From positions 52,445 through 116,444 of the forward strand of contig JAQXEK010000068.1 of NCBI GenBank assembly GCA_029250885.1: a stretch of 64,000 bases of DNA, read 5' to 3'. Positions 35,872 to 44,087 of the stretch are shown piece by piece (the stretch's first letter is position 1; each line of letters begins with the position of its first letter). The notes beneath the pieces were generated by a model, which saw only the letters and a list, made by a program, of their open reading frames with translations, was not told where the DNA came from and did not search any database. Source of the DNA: Planctomycetota bacterium (lineage in GTDB: Bacteria > Planctomycetota > UBA1135 > GCA-002686595). The translations under genes and the position numbers were made by a program.

Positions 35872-36519
35872 CTACTTGACCGCAGTCCCATAGATATGGG
35901 GGCGGACAAAGAAGGGGGTGGCGCCAGGAGTTGTGCGGTAGTCGACTAGCTCGAGGTGGCGGAATCCGGCTCGAGCCAGGACCGCTCCCGTGTCGCGGTT
36001 TAGCTTGCAGCCGTCGGTTAGGAGCATCCAAAAGGGAGTAACTACGCTTTGTACAGCGCGCAGAAGAGAGCCCCGGGGGGCAGCAACATGCTCCATGAAG
36101 AGCAAGCGTCCACCCGGCTTTAGGATTCGATGGGCTTCGGCCAGAACGGCGGCTTGATCTGGTACTGAACAAAGCACCAGGGTGCATATGACGGTGTCTG
36201 CCCAACTGGACTCGACGTCAATGATCCCATTCTCTTGGTCGGCGAATCGGATCTTGAGGTCGGGACAATCGGTCTTCGCACGAAGCAGCAGCTTCTCCCG
36301 CATAGGAGCGGACGGTTCGACACCAATCCATTCTAGGTCGCTGGGAACCTCCGAGGCTTCGTTGACGTGCTTGAGATTGACCCCTGAACCCGGACCGAGC
36401 TCGACAATGCGCTGACCGAGATTTACCAATAGCCCTGTTCGGCGCGGTCCAGCGTCATTCTCGTAGCGGGTCATGGTCCGCTCGTATGACCAAGCCATAA
36501 TTCTCTGTCGGATAGTCAT
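35872..36519 (-). CDS. SAM-dependent methyltransferase, METTL7/TMT1-like
   Basis: 215 residues. Motif I VELGPGSGVNLKH, motif II VICTLVLCSVPD and motif III LKPGGRLLFMEHVAAPRGS define a class-I methyltransferase. The C-terminal part (TPFWMLLTDGCKLNRDT...AGFRHLEL...VRPHIYGTAVK) matches the METTL7 (TMT1) type, whose animal members methylate thiols such as hydrogen sulfide and alkyl thiols. This resemblance is from memory. It has no membrane helix or signal. A UbiE-like quinone role is the alternative. Confidence 0.85.
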   Translation of the reverse strand: MTIRQRIMAWSYERTMTRYENDAGPRRTGLLVNLGQRIVELGPGSGVNLKHVNEASEVPSDLEWIGVEPSAPMREKLLLRAKTDCPDLKIRFADQENGIIDVESSWADTVICTLVLCSVPDQAAVLAEAHRILKPGGRLLFMEHVAAPRGSLLRAVQSVVTPFWMLLTDGCKLNRDTGAVLARAGFRHLELVDYRTTPGATPFFVRPHIYGTAVK

Positions 36520-36815
36520 TGCAGGAATCCTAGCGTCAGTTGGCCCGCACGCGCCACTTAGACTAAATTCTCACACAAGGTCACAGTGTATTCTTGAGGT
36601 GGTCTGGGGCGCCTATCAGCTCTGATTCTCCATGCCCTTCCCTCGGGGTAAAGCAGTGAGAGAAGGCCAAGCCCCCCCTCACTCGCTTTTTGGGGGTGTG
36701 GGTAGAAGGGAATTCTGGCATTCCGTAGGAACTTTGCATCTAGGTACATGTTGCACCTAGACTGCGGCAGAATTGACGCATCTCGAAACACAACACCAAA
36801 AACAAGCACCGTTAC
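36520..36815. other. Divergent intergenic region (296 bp)
   Basis: Lies between the methyltransferase start and the repeat-protein start. It holds a small hairpin CTAGGT-N9-ACCTAG at 36740-36760, about 55 bases before the repeat-protein ATG. No gene is evident. Promoters of both genes should be here. Confidence 0.4.
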
Positions 36816-37214
36816 ATGAACACATTCAAGTATTCCGCAATCCTGAGCCTAGCGATCGCTTTCGCCCCTCTCGCGTCCGCCCAAGAGGTCGCGTCTAGCG
36901 CCGCAGAGCAGGCTGCCATCGTTGGGAGCGGGCTGCCGTTCTCCTTGGAGAACCTTGTCGCGCAGGACGGAGGTCCTTTGGACGGCGACAAGGAGAAGAA
37001 GGGCAAGACCGGCGACGGTAAAAAGAAGGACGGCGAGCGCAAGAAGAAGGACGGCGAGCGCAAGAAGAAAGACGGCGAGCGCAAGAAGAAGGACGGCGAG
37101 CGCAAGAAGAAGGACGGCGAGCGCAAGAAGAAGGACGGCGAGAAGAAGCGCAAAAAAGGCGAGCGCAAGAAAAAGGACGGCGAGCGCAAGAAGAAGAAGG
37201 GAATCGACGGCTAG
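36816..37214 (+). CDS. Secreted lysine-rich heptad-repeat protein
   Basis: 132 residues. A clear signal peptide (MNTFKYSAILSLAIAFAPLASAQ) is cut after SAQ. A 45-residue unique region follows, then from residue 69 nine tandem copies of a 7-residue unit, KKKDGER, the last ones degenerate (KRKKGER, KKKKGID). The product is extremely basic with alternating acid, a low-complexity exported peptide that could bind nucleic acid, polyphosphate or an acidic surface. No homolog is recognised. It has no Shine-Dalgarno. A stem-loop terminator follows. Confidence 0.8.
   Translation: MNTFKYSAILSLAIAFAPLASAQEVASSAAEQAAIVGSGLPFSLENLVAQDGGPLDGDKEKKGKTGDGKKKDGERKKKDGERKKKDGERKKKDGERKKKDGERKKKDGEKKRKKGERKKKDGERKKKKGIDG
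37020..37208 (+). repeat. 21-bp tandem repeat encoding KKKDGER units
   Basis: Nine 21-base units, nearly identical at DNA level in units 1-6 (AAGAAGAAGGACGGCGAGCGC), drifting in units 7-9. In-frame length guarantees that copy-number changes keep the reading frame. The near-identity implies recent expansion by slippage. Confidence 0.9.
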
Positions 37215-37254
37215 TCGACTCGAGGCGTCTTACGCCTCCAGATTTCGATCTAAG

Positions 37255-37289
37255 GCGAGGCCGCGGGTTCCATGGACCGGCGGCCTCGC
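37255..37289 (+). terminator. Stem-loop after the repeat protein
   Basis: GCGAGGCCGC (37255-37264) pairs with GCGGCCTCGC (37280-37289), 10 bp perfect with a 15-base loop, then TCTTGCATTTG. A smaller hairpin GAGGCG-TCTTA-CGCCTC lies at 37222-37238, right after the stop. Confidence 0.65.
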
Positions 37290-37615
37290 TCTTGCATTTG
37301 GAGCTGTTGTCTAAGGAGTCGAGTAGCTGCCGCGACGGCAACTTCACAGCTACTCAGGACTGGGTATGGAGCACTTCCGAATTTAGGCATGCGCAGGCTG
37401 AGACGGTGACGGGGCTGCAAGGGAAGTCGATCCCACGGGACCCTTTCGCTAGAGACCGAGTCGAGGACAATCTTCCTGGCGGAAACGTCTCTCTCAAGGT
37501 GGGCGGCTTCCCATCGCCGGGGCGCTGCCGAAGGCCGCGCCCCGGGAGCCCAACGCTTCCGTGGTCAGCCGCAAAGGCAACGAGGCCCTCGTCAAGAGCG
37601 CCAGATGCGCCGCCG
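37290..37615. other. Intergenic spacer (326 bp) with GC-rich hairpin
   Basis: No gene. A perfect 9-bp stem CCGGGGCGC/GCGCCCCGG (37517-37525 with 37537-37545) lies 70 bases beyond the HDOD stop on its 3' side and may end that transcript, though no U-tract follows. The rest shows nothing clear. Confidence 0.4.
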
Positions 37616-38482
37616 CTAGACTTCGATCTCGTCCCACCCGGCCAAGGCCGAGGTGGTGACTTCGATCAAGTGGCTCTTGCTAAAGCCAAGGAAGTGACAG
37701 TCCCGACGGCTGGCGACAAAAGGCATGCCCTCTAGATCGCCAGCCTCAACAGCATCAGCAAGGCGGTCCGCCAAGGCGATCAACACTGTAGTGGGGATCG
37801 CCTTGGCGACCCTCCATGCCTCGTGATGAAAGACAATCGTCTGGGCAAGGTCTCGTGAAAGGCCCCAGGCGAGTACGATCTTTGCTCCGACTTGGGCGTG
37901 GTTCGCGCCCATGACCTCGGTCTCGACCGCCAAGGGATCGCGACCTGTCGCTGCGATGATTTCGTTGCAGCGCTTATACTTATTTGGCTTGTTGTCCCAG
38001 AAGACAGCCTTCCCCATGTCGTGCAAGAGCCCGCAGGTATAGAGCTCTTCAGGCTGCATGATGTCTGGATTCTTGCAGTGACGGCCGAGGTCCCTTGCGA
38101 TTTGGGCCACAAGGATCGAGTGGCGCCAGTGCCGGGCCAGGTCCTGTTTGATCTTCTGTTTTCCCTTGCCAAAGAGGCTTTTGGTTCCCGCTTGCAAGAT
38201 GATCGGCGCAAGCCGCTGGAGCCCCAGGATAGAAGCTGCGTGAACGGGGTCCAGCACGGGAGACTTTAATCCAAATGACGCACCGTTTGCGATGCGCAGC
38301 ACGCGGGTCGACAGGTTGGGATCTTTCGCGACCTCTTGCCCAATCTCGACCACCCCCGCATCGGGGTTGCGGATTAGATCGTTGAGCCTAGAAACAACAG
38401 ATGGGAGTGAAGGGATCTTTAGGGTTTGGCTTGTGCTGCGTTGGGCCTGGACCGTTTTCATGGGAGTGCTCTGGGCAAGCAT
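37616..38482 (-). CDS. HDOD-domain signalling protein
   Basis: 288 residues (an ATG at 38461 would give 281). A single HDOD domain covers most of it. N-terminal IPSLPSVVSRLNDLIRNPDAGVVEIGQEVAKDPNLSTRVLRIANGASFG is split here by the reading limit but runs from about residue 24. TCGLLHDMGKAVFWDN is the HD-like metal-type motif. ANHAQVGAKIVLAWGL and the later YKR region complete it. HDOD proteins regulate signal transduction, chemotaxis or motility through protein contacts, usually without hydrolase activity. No partner gene lies adjacent. Confidence 0.88.
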   Translation of the reverse strand: MLAQSTPMKTVQAQRSTSQTLKIPSLPSVVSRLNDLIRNPDAGVVEIGQEVAKDPNLSTRVLRIANGASFGLKSPVLDPVHAASILGLQRLAPIILQAGTKSLFGKGKQKIKQDLARHWRHSILVAQIARDLGRHCKNPDIMQPEELYTCGLLHDMGKAVFWDNKPNKYKRCNEIIAATGRDPLAVETEVMGANHAQVGAKIVLAWGLSRDLAQTIVFHHEAWRVAKAIPTTVLIALADRLADAVEAGDLEGMPFVASRRDCHFLGFSKSHLIEVTTSALAGWDEIEV

Positions 38483-38910
38483 TGCAGAGCCAGCCGACGA
38501 AGAGACCGGCCTGTGCTACCTGAACGCTAGTTCAGTTTTCGGCAACCTTCCTTGGGCCCTTAGTCAGCAAGGGAGATTCTTTGAACAAACAGGCAGGCAG
38601 GGGGCGCACAGGCAAGGGCGATCAGGGCTCGGTCTTGATCACCCCAAAGTCTTCTGGCAAAAGTACTTAGGCGCAAGCTTGGATGTTGCAAAGGCGCGTA
38701 GCGGGAAGCCTTCGTCATTTCCTCACAAAGTGCGGGTCTAGCATTCACATCGCAAACTGAGGAAACCGGGTAGAATGATTTCTCGCAAGTTGCCTAAAAC
38801 GCCAGCTTTCAACCTGTCGAAAAATCGGCGGGTCCAAAATCCCTACCGCCGCCTGTGGAGTCTCCCAGTTAGCGGAACCCCCTTTTTCCTCTACTCCCCG
38901 CACTATTCGG
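38483..38910. other. Divergent intergenic region (428 bp)
   Basis: Between the HDOD start and the secreted Ca-loop protein. No credible gene on either strand; short open frames lack any recognisable composition. A 6-bp hairpin CGGCGG/CCGCCG (38826-38851) lies about 60 bases before the downstream ATG. Promoters expected; none convincing. Confidence 0.4.
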
Positions 38911-40701
38911 ATGAGCAAAGTCACGTACATTTTTGGAGCGCTGCTTAGCGCTACTAGCATTGCATCTGCCCAAGTTGCCGACGTCTTCGTTGTGGATACC
39001 TCCAACGATCAGTTTATCCGTCTCTCGGATATTGACGGTGATGGCCAGTACTACTCGAGCAACGAAGCCTCGCGCTTCTATTCGGACGGCACCCTCGGAA
39101 CCGCGAGTTCCCAAGAGGGCCACGCGATCATCGCACGGGACGAAGGGGGAACTTCGGTGGCCTATTGGATCGACCCGAAGTCGACCGCTGTTTACCGCGG
39201 AACCGATGCAAACAACAATGGCGTCATCGACATCGGCGAAGAGACTCTCTTCCGCGATACGGCGACCCTCGACGATCCCAACGCGGACTTTTGGGAAGGT
39301 GGCTTGACCTTTGCCAACGACGGCTCGATCTGGTACTCCACAAACTGGAACAGCTCGACGCCCCACACCGGCGTCTACCGCTTGATGGACCTCAACGCTG
39401 ACGGCGACGCTGCCGACGCGGGCGAGCTCCAGGCCATGGCTGAGTTCGGCAACGGTCTCACCACCACTCCGAGCAGCGGCACTCCGGTCACCGTCGACAT
39501 GGAGGCCTTCACTCGCCTCACCAAATACAACGCTGGTGTTGTCGGTTGGACCGGTACCAGCGGTCAATATGATGAGGACTTCTGCCTCTACAGCTTCGAG
39601 GACCTGAACAGCGACGGCGACGTCCAGGACGCAGGCGAGACCAAGGTCTTCATGAACCCGAGCGGCCGCAACACAGGCTTGGACATGAACGTGGACTTCG
39701 CCAGTGGCGTGCTCCGCAACCAAGAGGCCTGGGACCAAGGTGTTGCACCCTCGGTTCAGTCCGGTTGGAACCGTTTCCGCTTCGTGACTACCCTAAACGA
39801 GGGTGGCAAGGACATCGTCTACATCGCCTCCGACGCTTCGGATAACAGCTTCTTTGGCTTCAACCAGGCTGGCGAAGGCCTCAACGGGTTGATCTATCGC
39901 TGCGAGGACCTGAACCTCGACGGTGACGCCCAGGACGCTGGCGAAGTGACCCTGTACTTTGACGGTAGCTCAACCTCTGGCTCGAACCTCTTCCCGAAGC
40001 TGGTCGGCATGGCTGGTCACGGCTCTTCGATCTACGTTGCTCCCCTTCTCACCAGCGCCACGGTTTGGCGCCTCGAGGACCTGAACAACGACGGTGACGC
40101 GATGGATCCGGGCGAGGTCTTCAATGGCGCTGGCGGCGGACTTTGGGACGCGGACACCTACGGCATCAGCCATGGTGACTACCCGGTCCCCTTCGACGCC
40201 ATGGGCGGCAACTACTTCGCCTTTGTTCGTCAGATCGGCATCTGTGATGCTGGCCTCTGGGCCACCCCCTCCCTTGGCTTCGTGACCTCGGGCACCGGTT
40301 GCTCCCTTTACGGCCCCGACCTCCCCGAGATTAGCGCCTCCGGCGCACCGCAGATCGGCACCGCGAACTTTGTGACCCAGGTCTCGAACGCACCGGCAAG
40401 CATGCCCGCCGTGCTGACCCTTGGCTTCAACAGCGCCAGCTGGCTCGGCCTGCCCCTGCCCTTTGACCTTGGCGTCTTCGGCTACCCGGGTTGCACCCTG
40501 TATCACAACTGGACCCGCGATTTCATCTCCGTGACCTCCGGTAGCGGTCCTCTTGGTGGTGTCGGAACTCAGGTTCTGCCGATCCCGAACCTACCCAGTA
40601 TCGTTGGCGTGGATGTCTACATCCAGTGGGCCATCCTCAACATCATCCCCGGTGGCTCGCAGCTGGGTCTGACCCAGCTCGGCACGTTTACCATCGAGTA
40701 A
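38911..40701 (+). CDS. Secreted calcium-loop repeat protein with planctomycete-type C-terminal domain
   Basis: 596 residues with a signal peptide (cut after SAQ, residue 21). The body contains at least six EF-hand/dockerin-like loops of the form DxNxDGDxxDxGE: DIDGDGQYYSSNE, DANNNGVIDIGE, DLNADGDAADAGE, DLNSDGDVQDAGE, DLNLDGDAQDAGE and DLNNDGDAMDPGE, spaced 50-150 residues. Around them are beta-propeller-like segments with Y/W-rich strands. The last 150 residues are a beta domain with GLPLPFDLGVFGYPGC and QLGLTQLGTFTIE, similar to the tail of the gene at 23890. Probably a Ca-binding surface or extracellular protein. No Shine-Dalgarno. A very strong terminator follows. Confidence 0.85.
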   Translation: MSKVTYIFGALLSATSIASAQVADVFVVDTSNDQFIRLSDIDGDGQYYSSNEASRFYSDGTLGTASSQEGHAIIARDEGGTSVAYWIDPKSTAVYRGTDANNNGVIDIGEETLFRDTATLDDPNADFWEGGLTFANDGSIWYSTNWNSSTPHTGVYRLMDLNADGDAADAGELQAMAEFGNGLTTTPSSGTPVTVDMEAFTRLTKYNAGVVGWTGTSGQYDEDFCLYSFEDLNSDGDVQDAGETKVFMNPSGRNTGLDMNVDFASGVLRNQEAWDQGVAPSVQSGWNRFRFVTTLNEGGKDIVYIASDASDNSFFGFNQAGEGLNGLIYRCEDLNLDGDAQDAGEVTLYFDGSSTSGSNLFPKLVGMAGHGSSIYVAPLLTSATVWRLEDLNNDGDAMDPGEVFNGAGGGLWDADTYGISHGDYPVPFDAMGGNYFAFVRQIGICDAGLWATPSLGFVTSGTGCSLYGPDLPEISASGAPQIGTANFVTQVSNAPASMPAVLTLGFNSASWLGLPLPFDLGVFGYPGCTLYHNWTRDFISVTSGSGPLGGVGTQVLPIPNLPSIVGVDVYIQWAILNIIPGGSQLGLTQLGTFTIE

Positions 40702-40724
40702 ACTAGGCATTAGGCTGACATAAG

Positions 40725-40767
40725 GGCGCCCGGCCCCTCGTTCGCGAGGGGCCGGGCGCCTCTTTTT
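40725..40767 (+). terminator. Strong rho-independent terminator with UUCG loop
   Basis: A perfect 16-bp GC-rich stem (40725-40740 with 40745-40760) closes on the tetraloop TTCG and is followed by TCTTTTTG. It ends the secreted Ca-loop gene transcript. Confidence 0.92.
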
Positions 40768-40887
40768 GTGCCTAGGCAGATTGTCCGTAATCCCTTTAGA
40801 TCCGCCTAGGATCCGGTCGAGTAATAGGATCGCGAAGACCTGTGCACTGCCCAAGCACCTTTACAGAGCCTCGCCCAAGGACCATCT

Positions 40888-41511
40888 ATGCGTATTTCTC
40901 TCTCGTTTATCGTTCTCACCAGCCTGGGTGCGCTCGCCGCTCGGCCGCTCTTCCTCAACCCATCCGTCCGGGCCGGAACCGCCCTGCGTATGGACACGAA
41001 CGCACTCGTGGACAGTGCCTCCCTTGTGGTTCAGGGGTTGGTCCTCAGCGCCCGCGGAGTGGAGACCGAGGGTGGGATGATCGAGACGGAATACCGGCTG
41101 CAGGTCGAGCGCACTTTTGAGGGAGTCGATCTAATCGAGCGTACGATCCGGATCCCCGGCGGGCTCCTGGAGGACGGCCGCGGGCTATTGCTTGCGGGCC
41201 TGCCTCGACTTGGTGTGGGCGAAGAGACCCTGCTCTTCTTAAGCGAGCCGAGCCCCTCTGGAGTTCGCATGCCCGTTGGCCTGAGCCAGGGCCGGTACCG
41301 GATTGCCCGTACCGTTGATGGCTCCAGAGTTGCGGTTCGCGACCAGGGTGAGCTGGGACTAGTCGACCCCCAGACCGGAAAGGTCCTCGAGGCTGCAGGG
41401 CAGCACGTCCGCGACTACGCGGAGCTTATCGCCGAGGTCGAGGCCGCAGTGGTTAGGGAGCAAGCCCTAGGGCCGCGAAGTGGCGTTAGCAGTTTTTCCG
41501 AAGGCAAATAA
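40888..41511 (+). CDS. Secreted protein of unknown function, partner of the metalloprotease
   Basis: 207 residues with an N-terminal signal (MRISLSFIVLTSLGALAARP). The core has a beta-strand pattern: LVDSASLVVQGLVLSARGVETEGGMIETEYRLQVERTFEG, split by charged turns, then IRIPGGLL. LPRLGVGEETLLFLSE follows; this resembles exported small beta-barrel or DUF-type domains. No family is named. Its stop overlaps the next start by one base (TAATG), so it is translated together with the metalloprotease gene and may act as inhibitor, chaperone or co-secreted partner. AAGGA occurs 7 bases before the ATG. Confidence 0.75.
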   Translation: MRISLSFIVLTSLGALAARPLFLNPSVRAGTALRMDTNALVDSASLVVQGLVLSARGVETEGGMIETEYRLQVERTFEGVDLIERTIRIPGGLLEDGRGLLLAGLPRLGVGEETLLFLSEPSPSGVRMPVGLSQGRYRIARTVDGSRVAVRDQGELGLVDPQTGKVLEAAGQHVRDYAELIAEVEAAVVREQALGPRSGVSSFSEGK

Positions 41512-43736
41512 TGGGCAAGGTGAGGAGCTTTACAGGCCGAGGCGTGATCGCCTCAGCCCTCGCGATAGGTGTCATGGGTGCGGCCATGGCCCACGTGCGC
41601 TTGCACAACCCGGGGACCGGAGCTGAGCTCTTCTGGTCGAACCCGTCTAACGTGAGCATCGTGATCAGTGATGCCGGCTCCGACAACATCTCGGACGGCA
41701 GCTACGAGACCTCTCTTCGCAATGCCATCGACGCTTGGAACGACGTGGACGGCTCGGTTGTTCACCTTGCTGAAAACACTAGCGCAAGCCAACAAGCACG
41801 CACAGACTGGGAGTCAAGCAGCGTCCACATGATGCTGTTCGACGAGAACAACTCCTCAGGCTATTTCCCCTTCGGCTCGGGCACCGTCGCCATCACTCCA
41901 CTCTGGTTCTTCGGAAGCGGCGCGATCTCCGACGCAGATGTGCTCTTCAACGGGAACAACTTCCAGTTCACCACTTCAGGTGTACCTGGGCAGTTCGATG
42001 TACAAGACGTAGCGACCCACGAGCTTGGGCACCTGCTTGGGCTCGATCACTCCGGCGTCGCGGGTTCGACCATGTTTCCCTACGTGGATACCACGGTGAT
42101 TCTGCACCGTAGCCTCTCCGTGGATGACATGCATGGAATGCGCGATGCGTATCCTTCGGGCCCCCAGAGCCGCCTGACGGGTCACGTGCGCAGGCTTGCA
42201 GGTGGTATGGGGGTCGCCGGTGCTTGGGTGACGGCACGCGACTCTGGTGGCCGCCTCGCTGGAGCAGCTCTGGCGGATGGCAACGGAGCCTTTGAGGTCG
42301 AGGGTCTGGATCCAGGGACTTACACCTTGTACGCACGTCCCCTCGACGAGCCGGTTGCGTCCACGAACTTGACCACTGGCCACATGGTCGTGACGAACTT
42401 CGAGCCCGCCTACTACCCGTCACCTATTTTGCTCGGCAGCGGCGAAGACAAGGCAATCGGGATTATCAGCGTCGACGCGGATGTGGCCCTTAACTTAGGC
42501 AGGAGCTCGGACAACTTCCCCCTGCGGGCCATCCGCGGCTCGACCACAAACCACGTCTTGCGCGGAACATCGCTGGTCAATGGCTCGACGATCTCATCGC
42601 CGGATTCAGGTGTCTTAGTGACACCCCTGTCTTGGAGTAATTCGCTGGTTCAGTTTAGCGTGACCGTGCCTAGCGGCGCTGGCCTTGGACACATTGACCT
42701 CCAAGTCGTTGGCCCGACCGGCGATCTTAGTGTGCTTCCTGGCGCAATCCAGATCACTCCGCCGACGCCGACGGTGGCCACGGTGTCACCCATCTCTGGA
42801 AGCGACTCCGGGGGCACCTTCATGGTGATTAAGGGAACGAACTTCGAGGCCGGGGCGCGGGTGGTCCTAGGCGACCGCATCTACGAAGATGGCGCAGTGG
42901 GCGGCTGCATCGTGGCCGACGACACGACGATCCTACTTACGACGAAGGCGACCCTTCCGGGCTTGCACGATGTGGTTGTGATCGACAGCAGTGGGATAGA
43001 GGGACGCAAGGTGAGCGCCTTTACCTCTGCAGCGGTCCCCGTGGTGGACTCAATCTTCCCTCCTTCGGGCAGCCGGGAAGGTGGGACTGATCTGATCCTG
43101 CGGGGTAACAACTTTGCCCAAGGGCTTGAGGTCCGGATTGACGGGGTGCTGCAGAGCAACGTCGTCGTGGATTCGGTTGAGCGCGTGATTGTCCAGACGA
43201 CATCTGGCGTCGAGGGTGGTCCCTATGTAGTTGAGATTCAAAATCCGGGTGGTGCCTCGGCCCAGAGCGCGTTTGCCTATGTGCGCCCTAGCGACCCAGA
43301 GGTCGCCCAACTGACACCAAGCACGGGCAAGGCCTCGGGCGGCGATGTCATCACCTTGAGAGGAGCGAACTTGACCGGCAATACCCAGGTCATCTTCGGT
43401 GCAGATCCCGACACCGGGATTGGCGGAGTGATGGCGGATAATGTGACCCTGATCAACAGCTCGACCCTTGAAGTGACCGTGCCTGGGGGCAGTGGCTCGA
43501 CCACCGTTTTAATCCGCCGGGCGGACACAGGACAAGCCGATGTGATCACTTCGGCCTTCACCTACGAAGGTGGCGGCGGCTCTAGCAGCGGCGGCTGTAC
43601 GGCCGCGACGGGCGGCGTGCCCATGGGCCCCAAAGACGTCCTGAGTAATGCGCTCTGGCTGCTGGCCTTGGCTGGCATTCTCTGGAGCCGAACAAGCTTC
43701 ACGCCGCGGACTGCCGGGGCGAGTCCCCAGGCCTAA
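41511..43736 (+). CDS. Secreted matrixin-like metalloprotease with IPT/TIG domains and C-terminal sorting-type tail
   Basis: 741 residues with a signal peptide. Zinc motif HELGHLLGLDH (H170, E171, H174, H180) is the HExxHxxGxxH of metzincins, with a met-turn-like SVDDMHGMRDAYP after it. A carboxypeptidase-regulatory-like beta domain follows (LTGHVRRLAGG...GNGAFEVEGLDPGTYTLYA). Three IPT/TIG domains come next (repeated PTVATVSPISGSDSGGTFMVIKGTNF-type starts near residues 420, 510 and 600, partly quoted). The end is GGGSSSGGC, a hydrophobic helix WLLALAGIL, then basic TSFTPR, a tripartite tail like GlyGly-CTERM or Cys-containing sorting signals. Probably exported and anchored or released by a rhombosortase-like enzyme. 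Confidence 0.85.
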   Translation: MGKVRSFTGRGVIASALAIGVMGAAMAHVRLHNPGTGAELFWSNPSNVSIVISDAGSDNISDGSYETSLRNAIDAWNDVDGSVVHLAENTSASQQARTDWESSSVHMMLFDENNSSGYFPFGSGTVAITPLWFFGSGAISDADVLFNGNNFQFTTSGVPGQFDVQDVATHELGHLLGLDHSGVAGSTMFPYVDTTVILHRSLSVDDMHGMRDAYPSGPQSRLTGHVRRLAGGMGVAGAWVTARDSGGRLAGAALADGNGAFEVEGLDPGTYTLYARPLDEPVASTNLTTGHMVVTNFEPAYYPSPILLGSGEDKAIGIISVDADVALNLGRSSDNFPLRAIRGSTTNHVLRGTSLVNGSTISSPDSGVLVTPLSWSNSLVQFSVTVPSGAGLGHIDLQVVGPTGDLSVLPGAIQITPPTPTVATVSPISGSDSGGTFMVIKGTNFEAGARVVLGDRIYEDGAVGGCIVADDTTILLTTKATLPGLHDVVVIDSSGIEGRKVSAFTSAAVPVVDSIFPPSGSREGGTDLILRGNNFAQGLEVRIDGVLQSNVVVDSVERVIVQTTSGVEGGPYVVEIQNPGGASAQSAFAYVRPSDPEVAQLTPSTGKASGGDVITLRGANLTGNTQVIFGADPDTGIGGVMADNVTLINSSTLEVTVPGGSGSTTVLIRRADTGQADVITSAFTYEGGGGSSSGGCTAATGGVPMGPKDVLSNALWLLALAGILWSRTSFTPRTAGASPQA

Positions 43737-43740
43737 AAGG

Positions 43741-43776
43741 TCGAGCCCGCCCAGGCGTTAGCGGGGACGGGCTCGA
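43741..43776 (+). terminator. Stem-loop after metalloprotease gene
   Basis: TCGAGCCCG (43741-43749) pairs with CGGGCTCGA (43768-43776), 9 bp perfect, 18-base loop, then TTGCTTG. It starts 4 bases after the stop codon. Confidence 0.7.
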
Positions 43777-44087
43777 TTGCTTGAACGGGGTTCTCAGAGA
43801 TCACCTCCGCTTTACAGCGGGGGTTCAGATCTCCTGACCCCTTCTACATTCGCTCAACATCATCAAACACCTCCTGCTAAAGTTACGGATCCCGACACAA
43901 CCGAGTAAGAGCGGCTCGGCGTCGAGCGATGGTGACTCCCCCCGCGGTTGCCTAGGGGACCCGCTTGGGCCATAGGGTCCCACGAGGGACGTACAACGAT
44001 CATGGGGGATCTTTGGGCACAACGCAAGGGGGTAGTCTCTCGTTGCTCATACAACATACAGAGGTTTGTCTCTAGTAGGATAGGCCC
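43777..44087. other. Gene-free spacer (311 bp) with hairpins
   Basis: Three small dyads: CCTCCGC/GCGGGGG near 43805-43822, CCGAG/CTCGG at 43901-43919, and GGGACCC/GGGTCCC at 43956-43981. No gene is evident. The last 40 bases carry the AGGAT ribosome-site-like sequence used by the next gene. Promoter and leader of the phosphodiesterase gene. Confidence 0.4.

Noticed and set aside
37292..37735. Open frame of 147 codons after the repeat protein
   Set aside because: Overlaps the end of the clear HDOD gene on the other strand and has no domain pattern.
38292..38741. Plus-strand frame across the HDOD start
   Set aside because: Antisense to HDOD N-terminus; the unique part has no supporting features.
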